Source: an uncultured Adlercreutzia sp. (GTDB lineage: Bacteria > Actinomycetota > Coriobacteriia > Coriobacteriales > Eggerthellaceae). From it: DNA of 64,000 nt. The stretch's first letter is position 1, and each line of letters opens with the position of its first letter. The DNA lies in contig CAJUSP010000012.1 in NCBI GenBank assembly GCA_910589165.1, positions 36,165-100,164 of the forward strand, in the 5' to 3' direction. The notes beneath the pieces are model-generated. The model worked only from the letters and a program-made list of their open reading frames with translations. It was not told the origin of the DNA and ran no database searches. Below are positions 40,472 through 49,753 of the stretch, piece after piece. Both the position numbers and the translations under genes were made by a program.

Positions 40472-41446
40472 ATGCGCTCGATCATCGAAAAGGTTCCCAT
40501 TCCCACGGCCGGCGTTGCCCTTGGCCTGGCGGCCCTCGGCAACCTGCTTGCCCCCTACGCCGAGGCGGCCCACGTGGCCTGCGGCGTGCTTTCCGCCCTA
40601 CTCGTCGCCCTGCTGGCGGCGAAGATTGTGCGGCACCCGGGGCATATCCGTAGCGATTTGCAGAACTCCATCCAGGCCAGCGTGTCGGCCACGCTGTTCA
40701 TGACCCTCATGCAGTTGGCAGGCTACCTGGCGCCGGTGGCCTACGGGGCGGCTTTCGCCCTGTGGCTCTGCGCGGTGGCCGGGCACTTCACGCTCATGGG
40801 TTGGTTCACGGCGCGCTACATCCGCCGCTTCAAGCTGTCCGAGGTGTTCCCCACCTACTTCATTTGCTATGTGGGTATTGTCGTGGCGGCGGTGACGTCG
40901 CCCGCCTTCGGCATGGAGGCGTTCGGCCGCGGGGTGTTCTGGTTCGGGTTTGCCAGCTATTTGGTGCTGCTCGTCGTAGTGACGGCCCGCTACCTGAAGC
41001 ACGAGATTCCCGAAGGCGCCCGTCCGCTGTTCTGCATTTACGCGGCGCCCATGAGCCTGTCGCTGGCGGGATACTTGGCCGTGACGCCCGAGCCCAACGT
41101 GACGTTCGTAGTGGTGCTGGCAACGCTGGCCCAGGTGCTGTTCGCCGTGGTGGCGCTGCAGCTGCCCAAGTTCTTGGCCCTGAAGTTCTATCCGAGCTAC
41201 GCGGCCATGACCTTCCCCTTCGTCATTACGGCCACGGCGCTGGGCAAGGCGGTGGCGGCTCTGGCGGCGGCCGGCGTGGCCATTCCGGCGCTGCCGGTGG
41301 TCATCGCGCTCATCGCCGCCGAGACGGTGTTCGCCACGATCATGGTGTTCTACGTGTTCGCGCACTACCTGAGGTTCTTCCTTGGCGCCCCGAAGGAGGC
41401 GCGGCGCCCGGCGATGGATACCGCGGCGGTGCGGGTGCTGAACTAG
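40472..41446 (+). CDS. TDT-family transporter (TehA/SLAC1-like)
   Basis: A 324-residue membrane protein with about ten helices. VPIPTAGVALGLAALGNLLAP at the N-terminus and GWFTARYIRRFKLSEVFPTYFICYVG, GMEAFGRGVFWFGFASYLVLL match the tellurite-resistance/dicarboxylate transporter family, whose members move anions such as malate, sulfite or chloride. GAAAGG precedes ATG 40472. Regulated, most likely, by the divergent LysR protein. The stop codon overlaps the stop of the convergent engB gene through a shared CTAG. Confidence 0.88.
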   Translation: MRSIIEKVPIPTAGVALGLAALGNLLAPYAEAAHVACGVLSALLVALLAAKIVRHPGHIRSDLQNSIQASVSATLFMTLMQLAGYLAPVAYGAAFALWLCAVAGHFTLMGWFTARYIRRFKLSEVFPTYFICYVGIVVAAVTSPAFGMEAFGRGVFWFGFASYLVLLVVVTARYLKHEIPEGARPLFCIYAAPMSLSLAGYLAVTPEPNVTFVVVLATLAQVLFAVVALQLPKFLALKFYPSYAAMTFPFVITATALGKAVAALAAAGVAIPALPVVIALIAAETVFATIMVFYVFAHYLRFFLGAPKEARRPAMDTAAVRVLN

Positions 41447-42048
41447 CGGGAGCCGGCGCGTCCCTCGCCCTCGATAGCCTGGGCGATCAGCGTGCGCAGC
41501 TCGTCGATACCGTCGCCCTTCTCCGATGACGTGACCAAAAGCGGGGTGCCCTTCGGCAGGTTCAAGGCCTTCCGGATGGCGCCCCGCTGCTTTGCCTGCT
41601 GCTGTTTCGAGAGCTTGTCGGCCTTGGTGAGCACGATGGCGAAGGGCAGCTCGGCCTCGGTGAGGAAGCGCACCATGTTGCGGTCCAGCGCTGAGGGCTC
41701 GTGGCGGATGTCGACGAGCGACACCACCAGGGCGAAATCGCGGTCCTGGTTGTAGTAGCCCTCGATAAGGTCGGCCCAGCGGTCTTTCTCCGACTTCGAC
41801 ACCTTCGCGAAGCCGTAGCCGGGCAGATCCACCAGGTCGTGACCGTCCACCTCGTAGAAGTTGATGGTGGCCGTCTTGCCCGGGGTGGACGACACCTTCG
41901 CCAGGCCCTTGCGGTACATGAGCTTGTTGAGCAGCGACGATTTCCCCACGTTCGAGCGCCCCGCGAAGGAAACCTCGGGACCGGTGGACGCCGGCAGCTG
42001 CTCGGAGGTGCCGTAAGCGGCCTTGAATGATGCGTTGTGGAAGTTCAT
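41443..42048 (-). CDS. engB: Ribosome-biogenesis GTPase EngB/YsxC
   Basis: A 201-residue Era-like GTPase for large-subunit assembly. G1 is GRSNVGKSSLLNKLM, G2 Thr in KTATINFY, G3 DLPGYGFAKV, G4 TKADKL, G5 TSSEKGDG. The start at 42048 has AAAAGGAGC just upstream and gives a family-length protein; a longer frame (to 42603) is unsupported. Typical size is about 200 residues. Confidence 0.95.
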   Translation of the reverse strand: MNFHNASFKAAYGTSEQLPASTGPEVSFAGRSNVGKSSLLNKLMYRKGLAKVSSTPGKTATINFYEVDGHDLVDLPGYGFAKVSKSEKDRWADLIEGYYNQDRDFALVVSLVDIRHEPSALDRNMVRFLTEAELPFAIVLTKADKLSKQQQAKQRGAIRKALNLPKGTPLLVTSSEKGDGIDELRTLIAQAIEGEGRAGSR

Positions 42049-42115
42049 GGGTGCTCCTTTTCTTCTACTATCATGGTACTCGACCGGGGAGCGAGAAGCG
42101 AAGGGAGCGCGCAAA

Positions 42116-42355
42116 ATGACGGAAAAGGGACGAAGCGACAAGCTGGAAGTGGCGCGCGTCACCGGTGTGCAGGGCATTCGCGCCGCCATGGAAGTGCTGG
42201 CTCGCGAGGCAGACGAGGGCGAGGATGCCGCGCTGGCCACCGAGGAAGTTGTCGCCCCACGCCCCCGCAAAACCTGCGCCGTCTGCGCCGCCGACAACGA
42301 AGGCATCCGGGAAACCTGCTGGAACTGCGGCGCCTCCCTCCGCCGCGCGCGGTAA
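42116..42355 (+). CDS. Small zinc-ribbon protein
   Basis: A 79-residue protein with a C-terminal four-cysteine zinc ribbon, KTCAVCAADNEGIRETCWNCGASL (two CxxC pairs). AAGGGAG lies before ATG 42116. It diverges from engB. Unknown function; such ribbons bind zinc and often nucleic acid or protein. Confidence 0.72.
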   Translation: MTEKGRSDKLEVARVTGVQGIRAAMEVLAREADEGEDAALATEEVVAPRPRKTCAVCAADNEGIRETCWNCGASLRRAR

Positions 42356-42601
42356 CGGGGGGCAAAGGCGCCGGGCTTCGGTCGGCAGGTGCTTCCGCGA
42401 TTCATCCGCCTATCGTGGGGGAGGGGGCGGTTGGGAAAGCGGGGCTTCACGGGGGGTTCGGCACGGTTATAATGGGGAAATCCATTCGCGGTCGATGGGC
42501 GAGTTGGGGCTTGCCGGCGTGCGGCGCTCAGGCGCGGTGCGGCGGGCGGCTTCGGCGGTGCCGGTCGGCCGACTGCAACGACGTTTCCTAAAGGGAGTGC
42601 C
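42356..42601 (+). promoter_or_regulatory. leuS upstream region
   Basis: A 246-bp stretch without a gene. TATAAT (42468-42473) with a weak TTCACG -35 (42446) gives a leader of about 120 nt, GC-rich and able to form hairpins. I see no clear T-box core (no AGGGUGGNACCGCG), although leuS is often T-box controlled. Confidence 0.45.
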
Positions 42602-45175
42602 ATGAAAGCTTACAACCCCCACGAGATTGAGCCACGGCTTCAGCTGGCTTGGGACGAGGCCGGCCTGTACACGGTGCCGGAGAACTCCGATGCGCCGAAG
42701 AAGTACGTGCTTGAGATGTTCCCCTACCCTTCGGGCGACATGCACATGGGCCACGCGAGCAACTACACCTACGGCGACGTGGTGGCGCGCTACGCCAAGA
42801 TGAACGGCTTCGACGTGCTGCACCCCATGGGCTGGGACGCCTTCGGCCTGCCGGCGGAAAACGCCGCCATCAAGCACCACAGCCACCCGGCCATCTGGAC
42901 TTACGAGAACATCGAAACGCAGAAGAACAGCTTCTCGCGCATGGGCTTTTCCTACGACTGGGACCGCAAGGTGGTGGCCTGCGACCCCGAGTACTACCGC
43001 TGGGGCCAGTGGATTTTCCTGAAGTTCTGGGAGCGCGGCCTGGTGGAGCGCCGCAACTCACCCGTGAACTGGTGCCCCAGCTGCGGCACCGTGCTCGCCA
43101 ACGAGCAGGTTATCGAGGGCCGCTGCTGGCGCTGCGATTCCGAGGTGGAGAAGCGCGACCTCACCCAGTGGTACTACAAGATTACCGACTACGCCCAGGA
43201 GCTGCTGGACGATTTGGATCAGCTTGAGGGCTGGCCCGAGCGCGTGAAGCAGCAGCAGGCCAACTGGATCGGCCGCTCCGAGGGCGCCAATGTGGACTTC
43301 ATCCTGTGCGATGCGGAAGGCAACGCCCCGGCCGAGCCTACCGAAGACGACATCATCACGGTGTTCACCACCCGTGCCGACACGCTTTTCGGCTGCAGCT
43401 TCTTTTTGCTGGCGCCGGAAAGCAAGCTGGTGCCGCAGCTGGTGGCCGGCACGGAATACGAGAAGCCGGTCATGGATTTGGTAGAGGCCGCCAAGAAGGT
43501 AACCGCCGTCGAGCGCGCCCAGGGCGACCGCGAGAAGCACGGTGCCTTCACGGGCCGCTACGTGGTGAACCCCATCAACGGCGAGAAGGTGCCCGTGTGG
43601 GTGGGCGACTACATTGTGGCCGACTACGGCACCGGCGCCGTGATGGCCGTGCCCTGCGGCGATCAGCGCGACTTCGAGTTCGCCCGCAAGTACGACCTGC
43701 CCATCATCCCCATTATCCTGGGAGAAGACGACCCGCTGTACCCGCAGCTCAAGGACGAGCAGAACCGCGTGGTTACCTCGGTGGATTGGGAAGAGGCCTA
43801 CGGCGCCGAGGGCACGCTCGTGCAGTCGGGCCGCTTCACCGGCATGACCGGCGGCAAGCACTCCGAGGGCGAAGAGGCCGTGGTGGCCGCCCTGGTGGAA
43901 ATGGGCCGCGGCAAGCGCACCGTGGAATTCCGCCTGCGCGACTGGCTCATCAGCCGCCAGCGCTACTGGGGCAACCCCATCCCCGCCATCCACTGCCCGC
44001 ACTGCGGCGTGGTGCCGGTGCCCGAAGAGGACCTGCCGGTGCGCCTGCCCGAGGATATCGACTTGGCCGCCGGCGAGACGCTGGCCACCCACGCCGGCTT
44101 CGTGAACACCACCTGCCCCGTGTGCGGCGAGCCGGCCAAGCGCGAGACCGACACCATGGACACCTTCACGTGCTCCAGCTGGTACTACATGCGCTATACC
44201 GACCCGCACAACGTGCACGGCCCCTTCGACCCGGCCAAGGCCAACGCCTGGATGCCCGTCGACCAGTACATCGGCGGCATCGAGCACGCCATTCTGCACC
44301 TGCTGTACAGCCGCTTCTTCACGAAGGTGCTGCGCGATTGCGGCCTGCTCGATTTCGACGAGCCCTTCACGAACCTGCTGTGCCAGGGCATGGTGCTCGA
44401 CGCCCACGGCGACGTCATGAGCAAGTCCAAGGGCAACGTGGTCTCCCCCGAGGAGATGATCGCGGAATACGGCGCCGACGCCGTGCGCGCCTACATCCTG
44501 TTCCTCGGTCCTCCCGAGAAAGAGAAGCTGTGGAACGAGGACGGCCTGCCGGGCATGTACAAGTTCCTGAACCGCCTGTGGCGCCAGGTGCACGACCTTG
44601 TGGGCAAGGCCGATGAGGACACCCTGTTCGCCGGGTCCGTTGACGAGAAGGCCGCGCGCGCCGCTGCGGACAAGCTGGCCCGCGAGCGCCATCGCGTGGT
44701 GGGGAAGGTGTCGGCCGACATCGAGCGCAACAACTTCAACACCGCCATCGCCGCCATCATGGAGCTCTCGAACGCGGCCGGCGAGTTTCTGCGCGCCGCG
44801 GACGCAGAGACCCGCGCCGCCGACGCCGACTATGCCGCTCTGTCCCAGGAAGTGGCCGAGGTGCTGGTAAAGCTGATGGCGCCCATTACGCCGCATTTGT
44901 CTGACGAGCTGTGGCGTGTGGCGCTCGGCCGCGAGGGCTTCGTCTACGACCAGCCGTGGGCCGCCTTCGACCCGGAGAAGGCCAAGGCCGACGAGGTGGA
45001 GCTGGCCGTGCAGATTTGCGGCAAGGTGAAGACCCGCATCATGGTGGCTGCCGACGCCCCCGAGCCGGACATCCTGGAAGCCGCCCGCGCCGCCGTGAGC
45101 GACGCGCTCGTCGGCAAAGAGGTGAAGAAGGAAGTCTACGTTCCCGGCCGCCTGGTGAACATCGTCGCCGTGTAG
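42602..45175 (+). CDS. leuS: Leucyl-tRNA synthetase
   Basis: An 857-residue class I synthetase charging tRNA-Leu. The HIGH-type motif lies in PYPSGDMHMGHASNYTYGD, the KMSKS motif is VMSKSKGNVVSP, and the CP1 editing domain shows TVFTTRADTLFGCSF. Zinc-binding-like NWCPSCGTVLA and CWRCDSEVE lie between. Length and order are typical of bacterial LeuRS. AAAGGGAG precedes ATG 42602. A strong terminator follows at 45203. Confidence 0.97.
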   Translation: MKAYNPHEIEPRLQLAWDEAGLYTVPENSDAPKKYVLEMFPYPSGDMHMGHASNYTYGDVVARYAKMNGFDVLHPMGWDAFGLPAENAAIKHHSHPAIWTYENIETQKNSFSRMGFSYDWDRKVVACDPEYYRWGQWIFLKFWERGLVERRNSPVNWCPSCGTVLANEQVIEGRCWRCDSEVEKRDLTQWYYKITDYAQELLDDLDQLEGWPERVKQQQANWIGRSEGANVDFILCDAEGNAPAEPTEDDIITVFTTRADTLFGCSFFLLAPESKLVPQLVAGTEYEKPVMDLVEAAKKVTAVERAQGDREKHGAFTGRYVVNPINGEKVPVWVGDYIVADYGTGAVMAVPCGDQRDFEFARKYDLPIIPIILGEDDPLYPQLKDEQNRVVTSVDWEEAYGAEGTLVQSGRFTGMTGGKHSEGEEAVVAALVEMGRGKRTVEFRLRDWLISRQRYWGNPIPAIHCPHCGVVPVPEEDLPVRLPEDIDLAAGETLATHAGFVNTTCPVCGEPAKRETDTMDTFTCSSWYYMRYTDPHNVHGPFDPAKANAWMPVDQYIGGIEHAILHLLYSRFFTKVLRDCGLLDFDEPFTNLLCQGMVLDAHGDVMSKSKGNVVSPEEMIAEYGADAVRAYILFLGPPEKEKLWNEDGLPGMYKFLNRLWRQVHDLVGKADEDTLFAGSVDEKAARAAADKLARERHRVVGKVSADIERNNFNTAIAAIMELSNAAGEFLRAADAETRAADADYAALSQEVAEVLVKLMAPITPHLSDELWRVALGREGFVYDQPWAAFDPEKAKADEVELAVQICGKVKTRIMVAADAPEPDILEAARAAVSDALVGKEVKKEVYVPGRLVNIVAV

Positions 45176-45202
45176 CCTAAGAGCCCTTCAGCCAAACAGA
45201 CG

Positions 45203-45231
45203 AGCGCCCCTTCCGTGGAAGGGGCGCTTTC
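45203..45231 (+). terminator. Terminator of leuS
   Basis: AGCGCCCCTTCC (45203-45214) pairs with GGAAGGGGCGCT (45217-45228), then TTT. Confidence 0.88.
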
Positions 45232-45269
45232 ATGTCGGGTGGGGCTTTCTCTGTTGAGTAGCGGTGCGC

Positions 45270-48020
45270 TTAGGCCAGCATCACGTTCAGGGCCTCGAAG
45301 AGCTTCTCCATCTCGATGGGCTTGGTGAGGTGGCCGTCCATGCCGCAGCGCAGGGCCTTCTGGCGATCTTCCTCGAAGGCGTCGGCGGTCATGGCCAGAA
45401 TGGGAATGCGGGCGAGTCGCGCATCATCCAGCTTGCGGATGGCGCGGGTGGCGTCGTAGCCGTTCATGACGGGCATCTGCACGTCCATGAGCACGAGCTG
45501 GAAGTGGTCGGGGCCGGCCTCAACCAGCTTGTCCACAGCCTCCTGGCCGTTCACGGCGTATTCCACAGTGAAGCCCTCGTCCTCCAAGAGGGTGATGGCA
45601 ATCTCGCGGTTCAGGTCGTTGTCGTCCACCAGCAGAATGCGGCTGCCGCGCATGGCGTGGTTGGGGTGCACATGCACGGTGCCCTCGGGGTGCGCGGCGC
45701 CCTCGGCGGCCCCGTCGGCGAGCCGCAGGGTGAGCTCGATGGTGAAGGTGGTGCCGCGGCCCTTCTCGCTTTCCACGGCGATAGTGCCGTGCATCATTTC
45801 CACGAGGTTCTTCGTGATGGACATGCCAAGGCCGGTGCCCTGGATGCCCGAGATGGTGGAAGTGCGCTCGCGCTCGAAGGGGTCGAAGATATGCTCGACG
45901 AAATCGGCGCTCATGCCGATGCCGGTGTCGGACACCGTGAAGCGGTAGCGGCCGTGGTGGGCCGGGGCGCCGGGCAGCTCGTCGGCGATCACCTTGATGA
46001 ACCCGCCCGGGTCGGTGAACTTCAGCGCGTTGCCCAGAAGGTTCAGCAGAATCTGGTTGATGCGCAGCTTGTCGCAGCGCACCTCGGTGTGCACCAGGCC
46101 CGAGGTGTCCACCGAGAAGTACAGCTGGCGGGCGCTCGTCTCGGCCTGGATGATGCTGTAGAGGTCTTCCAGCAGCGCCGGCAGGCTGCAGGGCTGCTCG
46201 TCGAGCGATACCTTGCCGCTTTCGATGTGGCTCATGTCCAGGATGTCGTTGATGAGGCTGAGCAGGTGCGTGCTGGACGACTTGATTTTGTCCAGGTACT
46301 CCTGCACTTTCTCCGGCTGGTCGATGCGGCTGGCGGCCAAAGTGGTGAAGCCCACGATGGCGTTCATGGGCGTGCGAATGTCGTGGGACATGTTCGAGAG
46401 GAAGGCGCTCTTGGCGGCGCTGGCCTTGTTGGCCTGGTTGAGGGCCTCTTCCAGCAGGGCCTTCTTCTTCATCTCGTCGCGGGTTTGCTGGTCGACGCTG
46501 CGGAAGCCCAGCACGATGTTGCGCGACTCGTCCCAGTCGCCCGTGCGCACGGCCGTGGCCTGGCAGTATTCCAAGTGCCCGTCGCGCTGGATGCGGTAGT
46601 TCACGTGGATGCGCATCTGGTCGGTAAGCTCATCGCTGAGGTTCTCGGCGGTAAGGGCGCTGCTCAAAAGCTGGCGGTCCTCCTCGCATACGACACTGGC
46701 GATGTAGCGCGGCACGCAGTCATCCAAGGCAAGCGGCCCGCTGAACAGCTCGTCGAGGTGGCGCTCCTTCTCGGCGCTCACGCGCAGCGGCACGCCTTCG
46801 CCGGTGGCCAGGTTGAACGAGCAGACGAGCAGGTAGTCTTCGGACAGCGCCTGGATGAGGTCCTTCTGCTGGCGCTCGCGCTGCACCTCTTCCAGCTTCT
46901 TGTCGGTGTAGTCGAGCAGGTAGCGCTGCAGCAGCAGCTCGCCGTCGGTTTCAATGAGCTTGGCTGAGCCCATGACGTGCACGATGTCGCCGTTGTCGTG
47001 ACGCACGCGGTACTCGGTGGCCACCGAGTCGCCCACGTGCTTCAGCCCGGAAATGGCCTCGCGCAGCCCGGCCACGTCCTCGGCGATAACCGAGGGGGCC
47101 ACCATGTCGAAGCCGTCGCGCACGAGGTCTTCCTCGGAGCTGTAGCCCAAAATGTCCAGTGCCGCCTGGTTCACGCCGACAATGCGGGAGCCGTCGAGCG
47201 TGTGGGTGATGACGCCGCAGTCCATGGAGGTGAAGATGGTCTCCAGCGTGCGGTTCTTCTCGACGATCTCCTGCTCGTAGGCGCGCTCCTGGGTGATATC
47301 GAGACCCACGCCCACGGTGCCCATGACGGTGCCGTCCCAGTTGTACAGCGGCGACTTGTAGGTGGTAAGCAGGCGCGTGCCGTCGCCGGTCTGCACCGAT
47401 TCCTCGGCCACGACGGTCGAGCGGCTCTCCATTACCTGGCGCTCCGACTCGATGCAGGCCGGGTCGTCGGCCTCTACGTCCCAAATGAAGGCGTGGCCGC
47501 GACCCTGCACCTGATCTTTGCTCTTGTTCACCGTGGCGCAGAAGGCGTCGTTCACTTTGTGATGAATGCCATCGGCCGACTTGTACCACACCAGGCTGGG
47601 AATGGAATTGATGGTGGCCTCGAGGAACTGGCTCGACTCCCAGGCATCGAGCACGCGCTTGAGCACCTTCTGCAGGCGTCGGAAGCGGAACGTGAGCGCG
47701 AGGGCATCCTCGCCGGCGGGCCACAGGTCCGAAATGGAGTCGAAGAAGGGCTCAAGGGCAGCGGTTTGGTCGGGCCGAGCGATGATGATGAGGTGCGTGC
47801 GCGGGCCGAGGGCGTCGGTGATGGCGGATGCCCACACGGCGGCATCGGCGGCGGATACGTCGGCAATGACCACGCTGGCCGCCGCCGTGGCGGTGCTGTC
47901 GGGTTCGGCGGTGCGGACGAAATGATGGCTGAAGGCCTCGCAGGGCGGGGCCGACTCCATGAGTTGCGCCGCCTCGTCGCTCACGCCGATGAGGCAGAAT
48001 TCGATTCGACTGTGGTACAT
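45270..48020 (-). CDS. Soluble hybrid histidine kinase with PAS domains
   Basis: A 916-residue kinase without membrane helices. An N-terminal 110-residue receiver-like region lacking a clear phospho-Asp is followed by PAS domains (about 130-245, 250-370, perhaps a third to 500), then a kinase core with H-box LSNMSHDIRTPMNAIVGFT, N-box LLNLLGNALKFTDPGG and G-box GTGLGMSITKNLV. A C-terminal receiver has LMDVQMPVMNGYDATRAI with its Asp and TKPIEMEKLF. There is no Hpt domain or regulator gene next door, so the output partner is elsewhere. The start at 48020 is preferred: AAGG lies 9 bases upstream, whereas ATG 48029 abuts it. Confidence 0.9.
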   Translation of the reverse strand: MYHSRIEFCLIGVSDEAAQLMESAPPCEAFSHHFVRTAEPDSTATAAASVVIADVSAADAAVWASAITDALGPRTHLIIIARPDQTAALEPFFDSISDLWPAGEDALALTFRFRRLQKVLKRVLDAWESSQFLEATINSIPSLVWYKSADGIHHKVNDAFCATVNKSKDQVQGRGHAFIWDVEADDPACIESERQVMESRSTVVAEESVQTGDGTRLLTTYKSPLYNWDGTVMGTVGVGLDITQERAYEQEIVEKNRTLETIFTSMDCGVITHTLDGSRIVGVNQAALDILGYSSEEDLVRDGFDMVAPSVIAEDVAGLREAISGLKHVGDSVATEYRVRHDNGDIVHVMGSAKLIETDGELLLQRYLLDYTDKKLEEVQRERQQKDLIQALSEDYLLVCSFNLATGEGVPLRVSAEKERHLDELFSGPLALDDCVPRYIASVVCEEDRQLLSSALTAENLSDELTDQMRIHVNYRIQRDGHLEYCQATAVRTGDWDESRNIVLGFRSVDQQTRDEMKKKALLEEALNQANKASAAKSAFLSNMSHDIRTPMNAIVGFTTLAASRIDQPEKVQEYLDKIKSSSTHLLSLINDILDMSHIESGKVSLDEQPCSLPALLEDLYSIIQAETSARQLYFSVDTSGLVHTEVRCDKLRINQILLNLLGNALKFTDPGGFIKVIADELPGAPAHHGRYRFTVSDTGIGMSADFVEHIFDPFERERTSTISGIQGTGLGMSITKNLVEMMHGTIAVESEKGRGTTFTIELTLRLADGAAEGAAHPEGTVHVHPNHAMRGSRILLVDDNDLNREIAITLLEDEGFTVEYAVNGQEAVDKLVEAGPDHFQLVLMDVQMPVMNGYDATRAIRKLDDARLARIPILAMTADAFEEDRQKALRCGMDGHLTKPIEMEKLFEALNVMLA

Positions 48021-48200
48021 AGCGCGCATCCTTCGGTGGACAACGGGGCGTTATGGGCCCAGTAAACAGCTGAGTAACAGTTTCTTATGAAGCGTAGTAT
48101 ACCAACTTTATCAGGGCGTTTTCTTGTGGCTGTGGCTGAACTTCAAATTTGTTATAGTAGGACGCCCCGCAGAGGAAAATGGTGAAGGGAGGTGGGGCTC

Positions 48201-48893
48201 ATGACGCGCGAGAAACGGAAGGTTTCGCTGGTCGGCTGGCTGGTGCGTGCGGCGTTGGCCCTGCTTTTATGCGCCGTGGCGGCGGTGGCGGTTGCCAATA
48301 TCGTCACCGTGGGCGCCACCCGCGGCCAGGTGGGCACCGTGGCTTCCCTGGCCGATGAGTTCGCCGGCGAGCCGGCCGATGCCGTGGTGGCCTTAGGGGC
48401 CAGCGTGTATGCCGACGGCACCCCCAGCGATATTCTGGCTGACCGCCTGGAAGTGGCGGTGGACCTGTACAAGGCCGGGGCCGCCCGGGCCATTATCGTC
48501 AGCGGCGACAACCGCGATTCCCATTACAACGAGTCGGACGCCATGAAGGCCTACTGCGTGGCCCTCGGTGTGCCGAGCGAGGACGTGTACGTGGACCACG
48601 GCGGCAACACCACCTACGAGTCTATGTATAGGGCCCGCCACGTGTTCGGGGCTGAGCGCATTATCGTAGCCACCCAGGCCTACCACCTGTACCGGGCCAT
48701 GTTCACCGCCGACTGCCTGGGCATGGATGCCTGGGGCGTGGCCTGCGACAAGGGCGCCTACGACGACCAGACCGCCTACAGTCTGCGCGAGGTGATGGCC
48801 CGCACGAAGGACTTCTACGCGGCGCTGCTGCGCCTGCCGGTGAACGTGGGCGACGAGACCGTGTCGCTGGACGCGTCCGGCGATCTGACCTAG
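48201..48893 (+). CDS. SanA/YdcF-like DUF218 protein
   Basis: A 230-residue protein with an N-terminal membrane helix and a DUF218 domain: AVVALGASVYADGTPSDILADRL, AIIVSGDN, then VYVDHGGNTTYESMYRARHVFG and IIVATQAYHLYRAMF. E. coli SanA affects envelope permeability to vancomycin; the reaction is unknown. AAGGGAGG precedes ATG 48201. It is followed 8 bases later by a gene for an unknown protein, so the two are coupled. Confidence 0.88.
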   Translation: MTREKRKVSLVGWLVRAALALLLCAVAAVAVANIVTVGATRGQVGTVASLADEFAGEPADAVVALGASVYADGTPSDILADRLEVAVDLYKAGAARAIIVSGDNRDSHYNESDAMKAYCVALGVPSEDVYVDHGGNTTYESMYRARHVFGAERIIVATQAYHLYRAMFTADCLGMDAWGVACDKGAYDDQTAYSLREVMARTKDFYAALLRLPVNVGDETVSLDASGDLT

Positions 48894-48901
48894 GGGGCGC
48901 C

Positions 48902-49753
48902 GTGGCACGTTTGTCGACTGAGGTGAGCCGAACCGTCGAGAGCTGGGGGCCCGAAGCGGCCCAGGCCTTGAAGCGCGCCCGCAACAAGGACCGCTTCCGC
49001 AGCGCGGTGCTGGCTGCCTGGCGCACGCGTCCCGAGGTGGCGCAGTTCATTCTGGCCCACGTGAACGCCATCTACGTGGCCGAGGACCCGCGCCCGCGCA
49101 AGGGGCCTGACAAGGATCGGCCCTGGTGGGTGTTAGGGGTGTACCTGGACGAGCCCTTGGCCCGCGCCGAGTTGGACGCGTGGCAGTCGGTGCTGTTCCA
49201 GTGCCTGCGCCGCGAGGGCTTCGCCATCGACGAGCTGCGCTTCTTCCCGGCGAAGTGGGACATGCGCGCCCGGAAGCTCTTTGCCGAGGACGAGGCGGTG
49301 ACTGTGGGCGCGTCGCCCGAGCCGGTGCGCTTTGCCGAGGAAGTGGCGGCGCTCGATACGGTGAAGCGCGCGGTGTGCCTGGCCTTCGAGGACGACGAGG
49401 GCGCCTGGGCGCTGCTGGAGCAGGTGCGCGGGGCGGCGGTGCGCGAGGTGCCCCCGACAGGCGCGGCCGACGAGGAGCCGACGGACAGGCGCTCGGGCAC
49501 GCGGCGCTTCCGGCTGTTTCTCTATGTGGACGATCGCGAGGAGGTGCGCCGTGTTATGGCGCACGTCGGCCGCACGGTGCGCTCGAAGGCGTGGTCGCTG
49601 GGGCTGCCGCTTGCCTCTATCTGGGTGCGCCAGGCGCCGGCATCGCTTTCGGGGCAGTGCGCCTTCCGTCGCGTGGGGCCCTCGGTGCCGCTGCGCAACG
49701 CAAGTTTGGGCGATCTTGCGCCCTCCCAGGGGGCCGGTTCCGCGCAGACCTAG
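48902..49753 (+). CDS. Protein of unknown function
   Basis: A 283-residue soluble protein, GTG start 8 bases after the SanA-like gene. Residues 1-130 (RNKDRFRSAVLAAWRTRP, VLGVYLDEPLARAELDAWQ, RFFPAKWDMRARKLF) and 150-265 (RRFRLFLYVDDREEVRRVM, SLGLPLASIWVRQ) both show alternating strands and helices and may be a duplicated domain. I do not recognise the family. The C-terminus is low complexity. Its stop overlaps the stop of the convergent pRiA4b-type gene through CTAG. Confidence 0.7.
   Translation: MARLSTEVSRTVESWGPEAAQALKRARNKDRFRSAVLAAWRTRPEVAQFILAHVNAIYVAEDPRPRKGPDKDRPWWVLGVYLDEPLARAELDAWQSVLFQCLRREGFAIDELRFFPAKWDMRARKLFAEDEAVTVGASPEPVRFAEEVAALDTVKRAVCLAFEDDEGAWALLEQVRGAAVREVPPTGAADEEPTDRRSGTRRFRLFLYVDDREEVRRVMAHVGRTVRSKAWSLGLPLASIWVRQAPASLSGQCAFRRVGPSVPLRNASLGDLAPSQGAGSAQT

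Noticed and set aside
42356..42601. T-box riboswitch upstream of leuS
   Set aside because: The leader could hold structure, but the conserved T-box sequence and a terminator/antiterminator pair are not seen.
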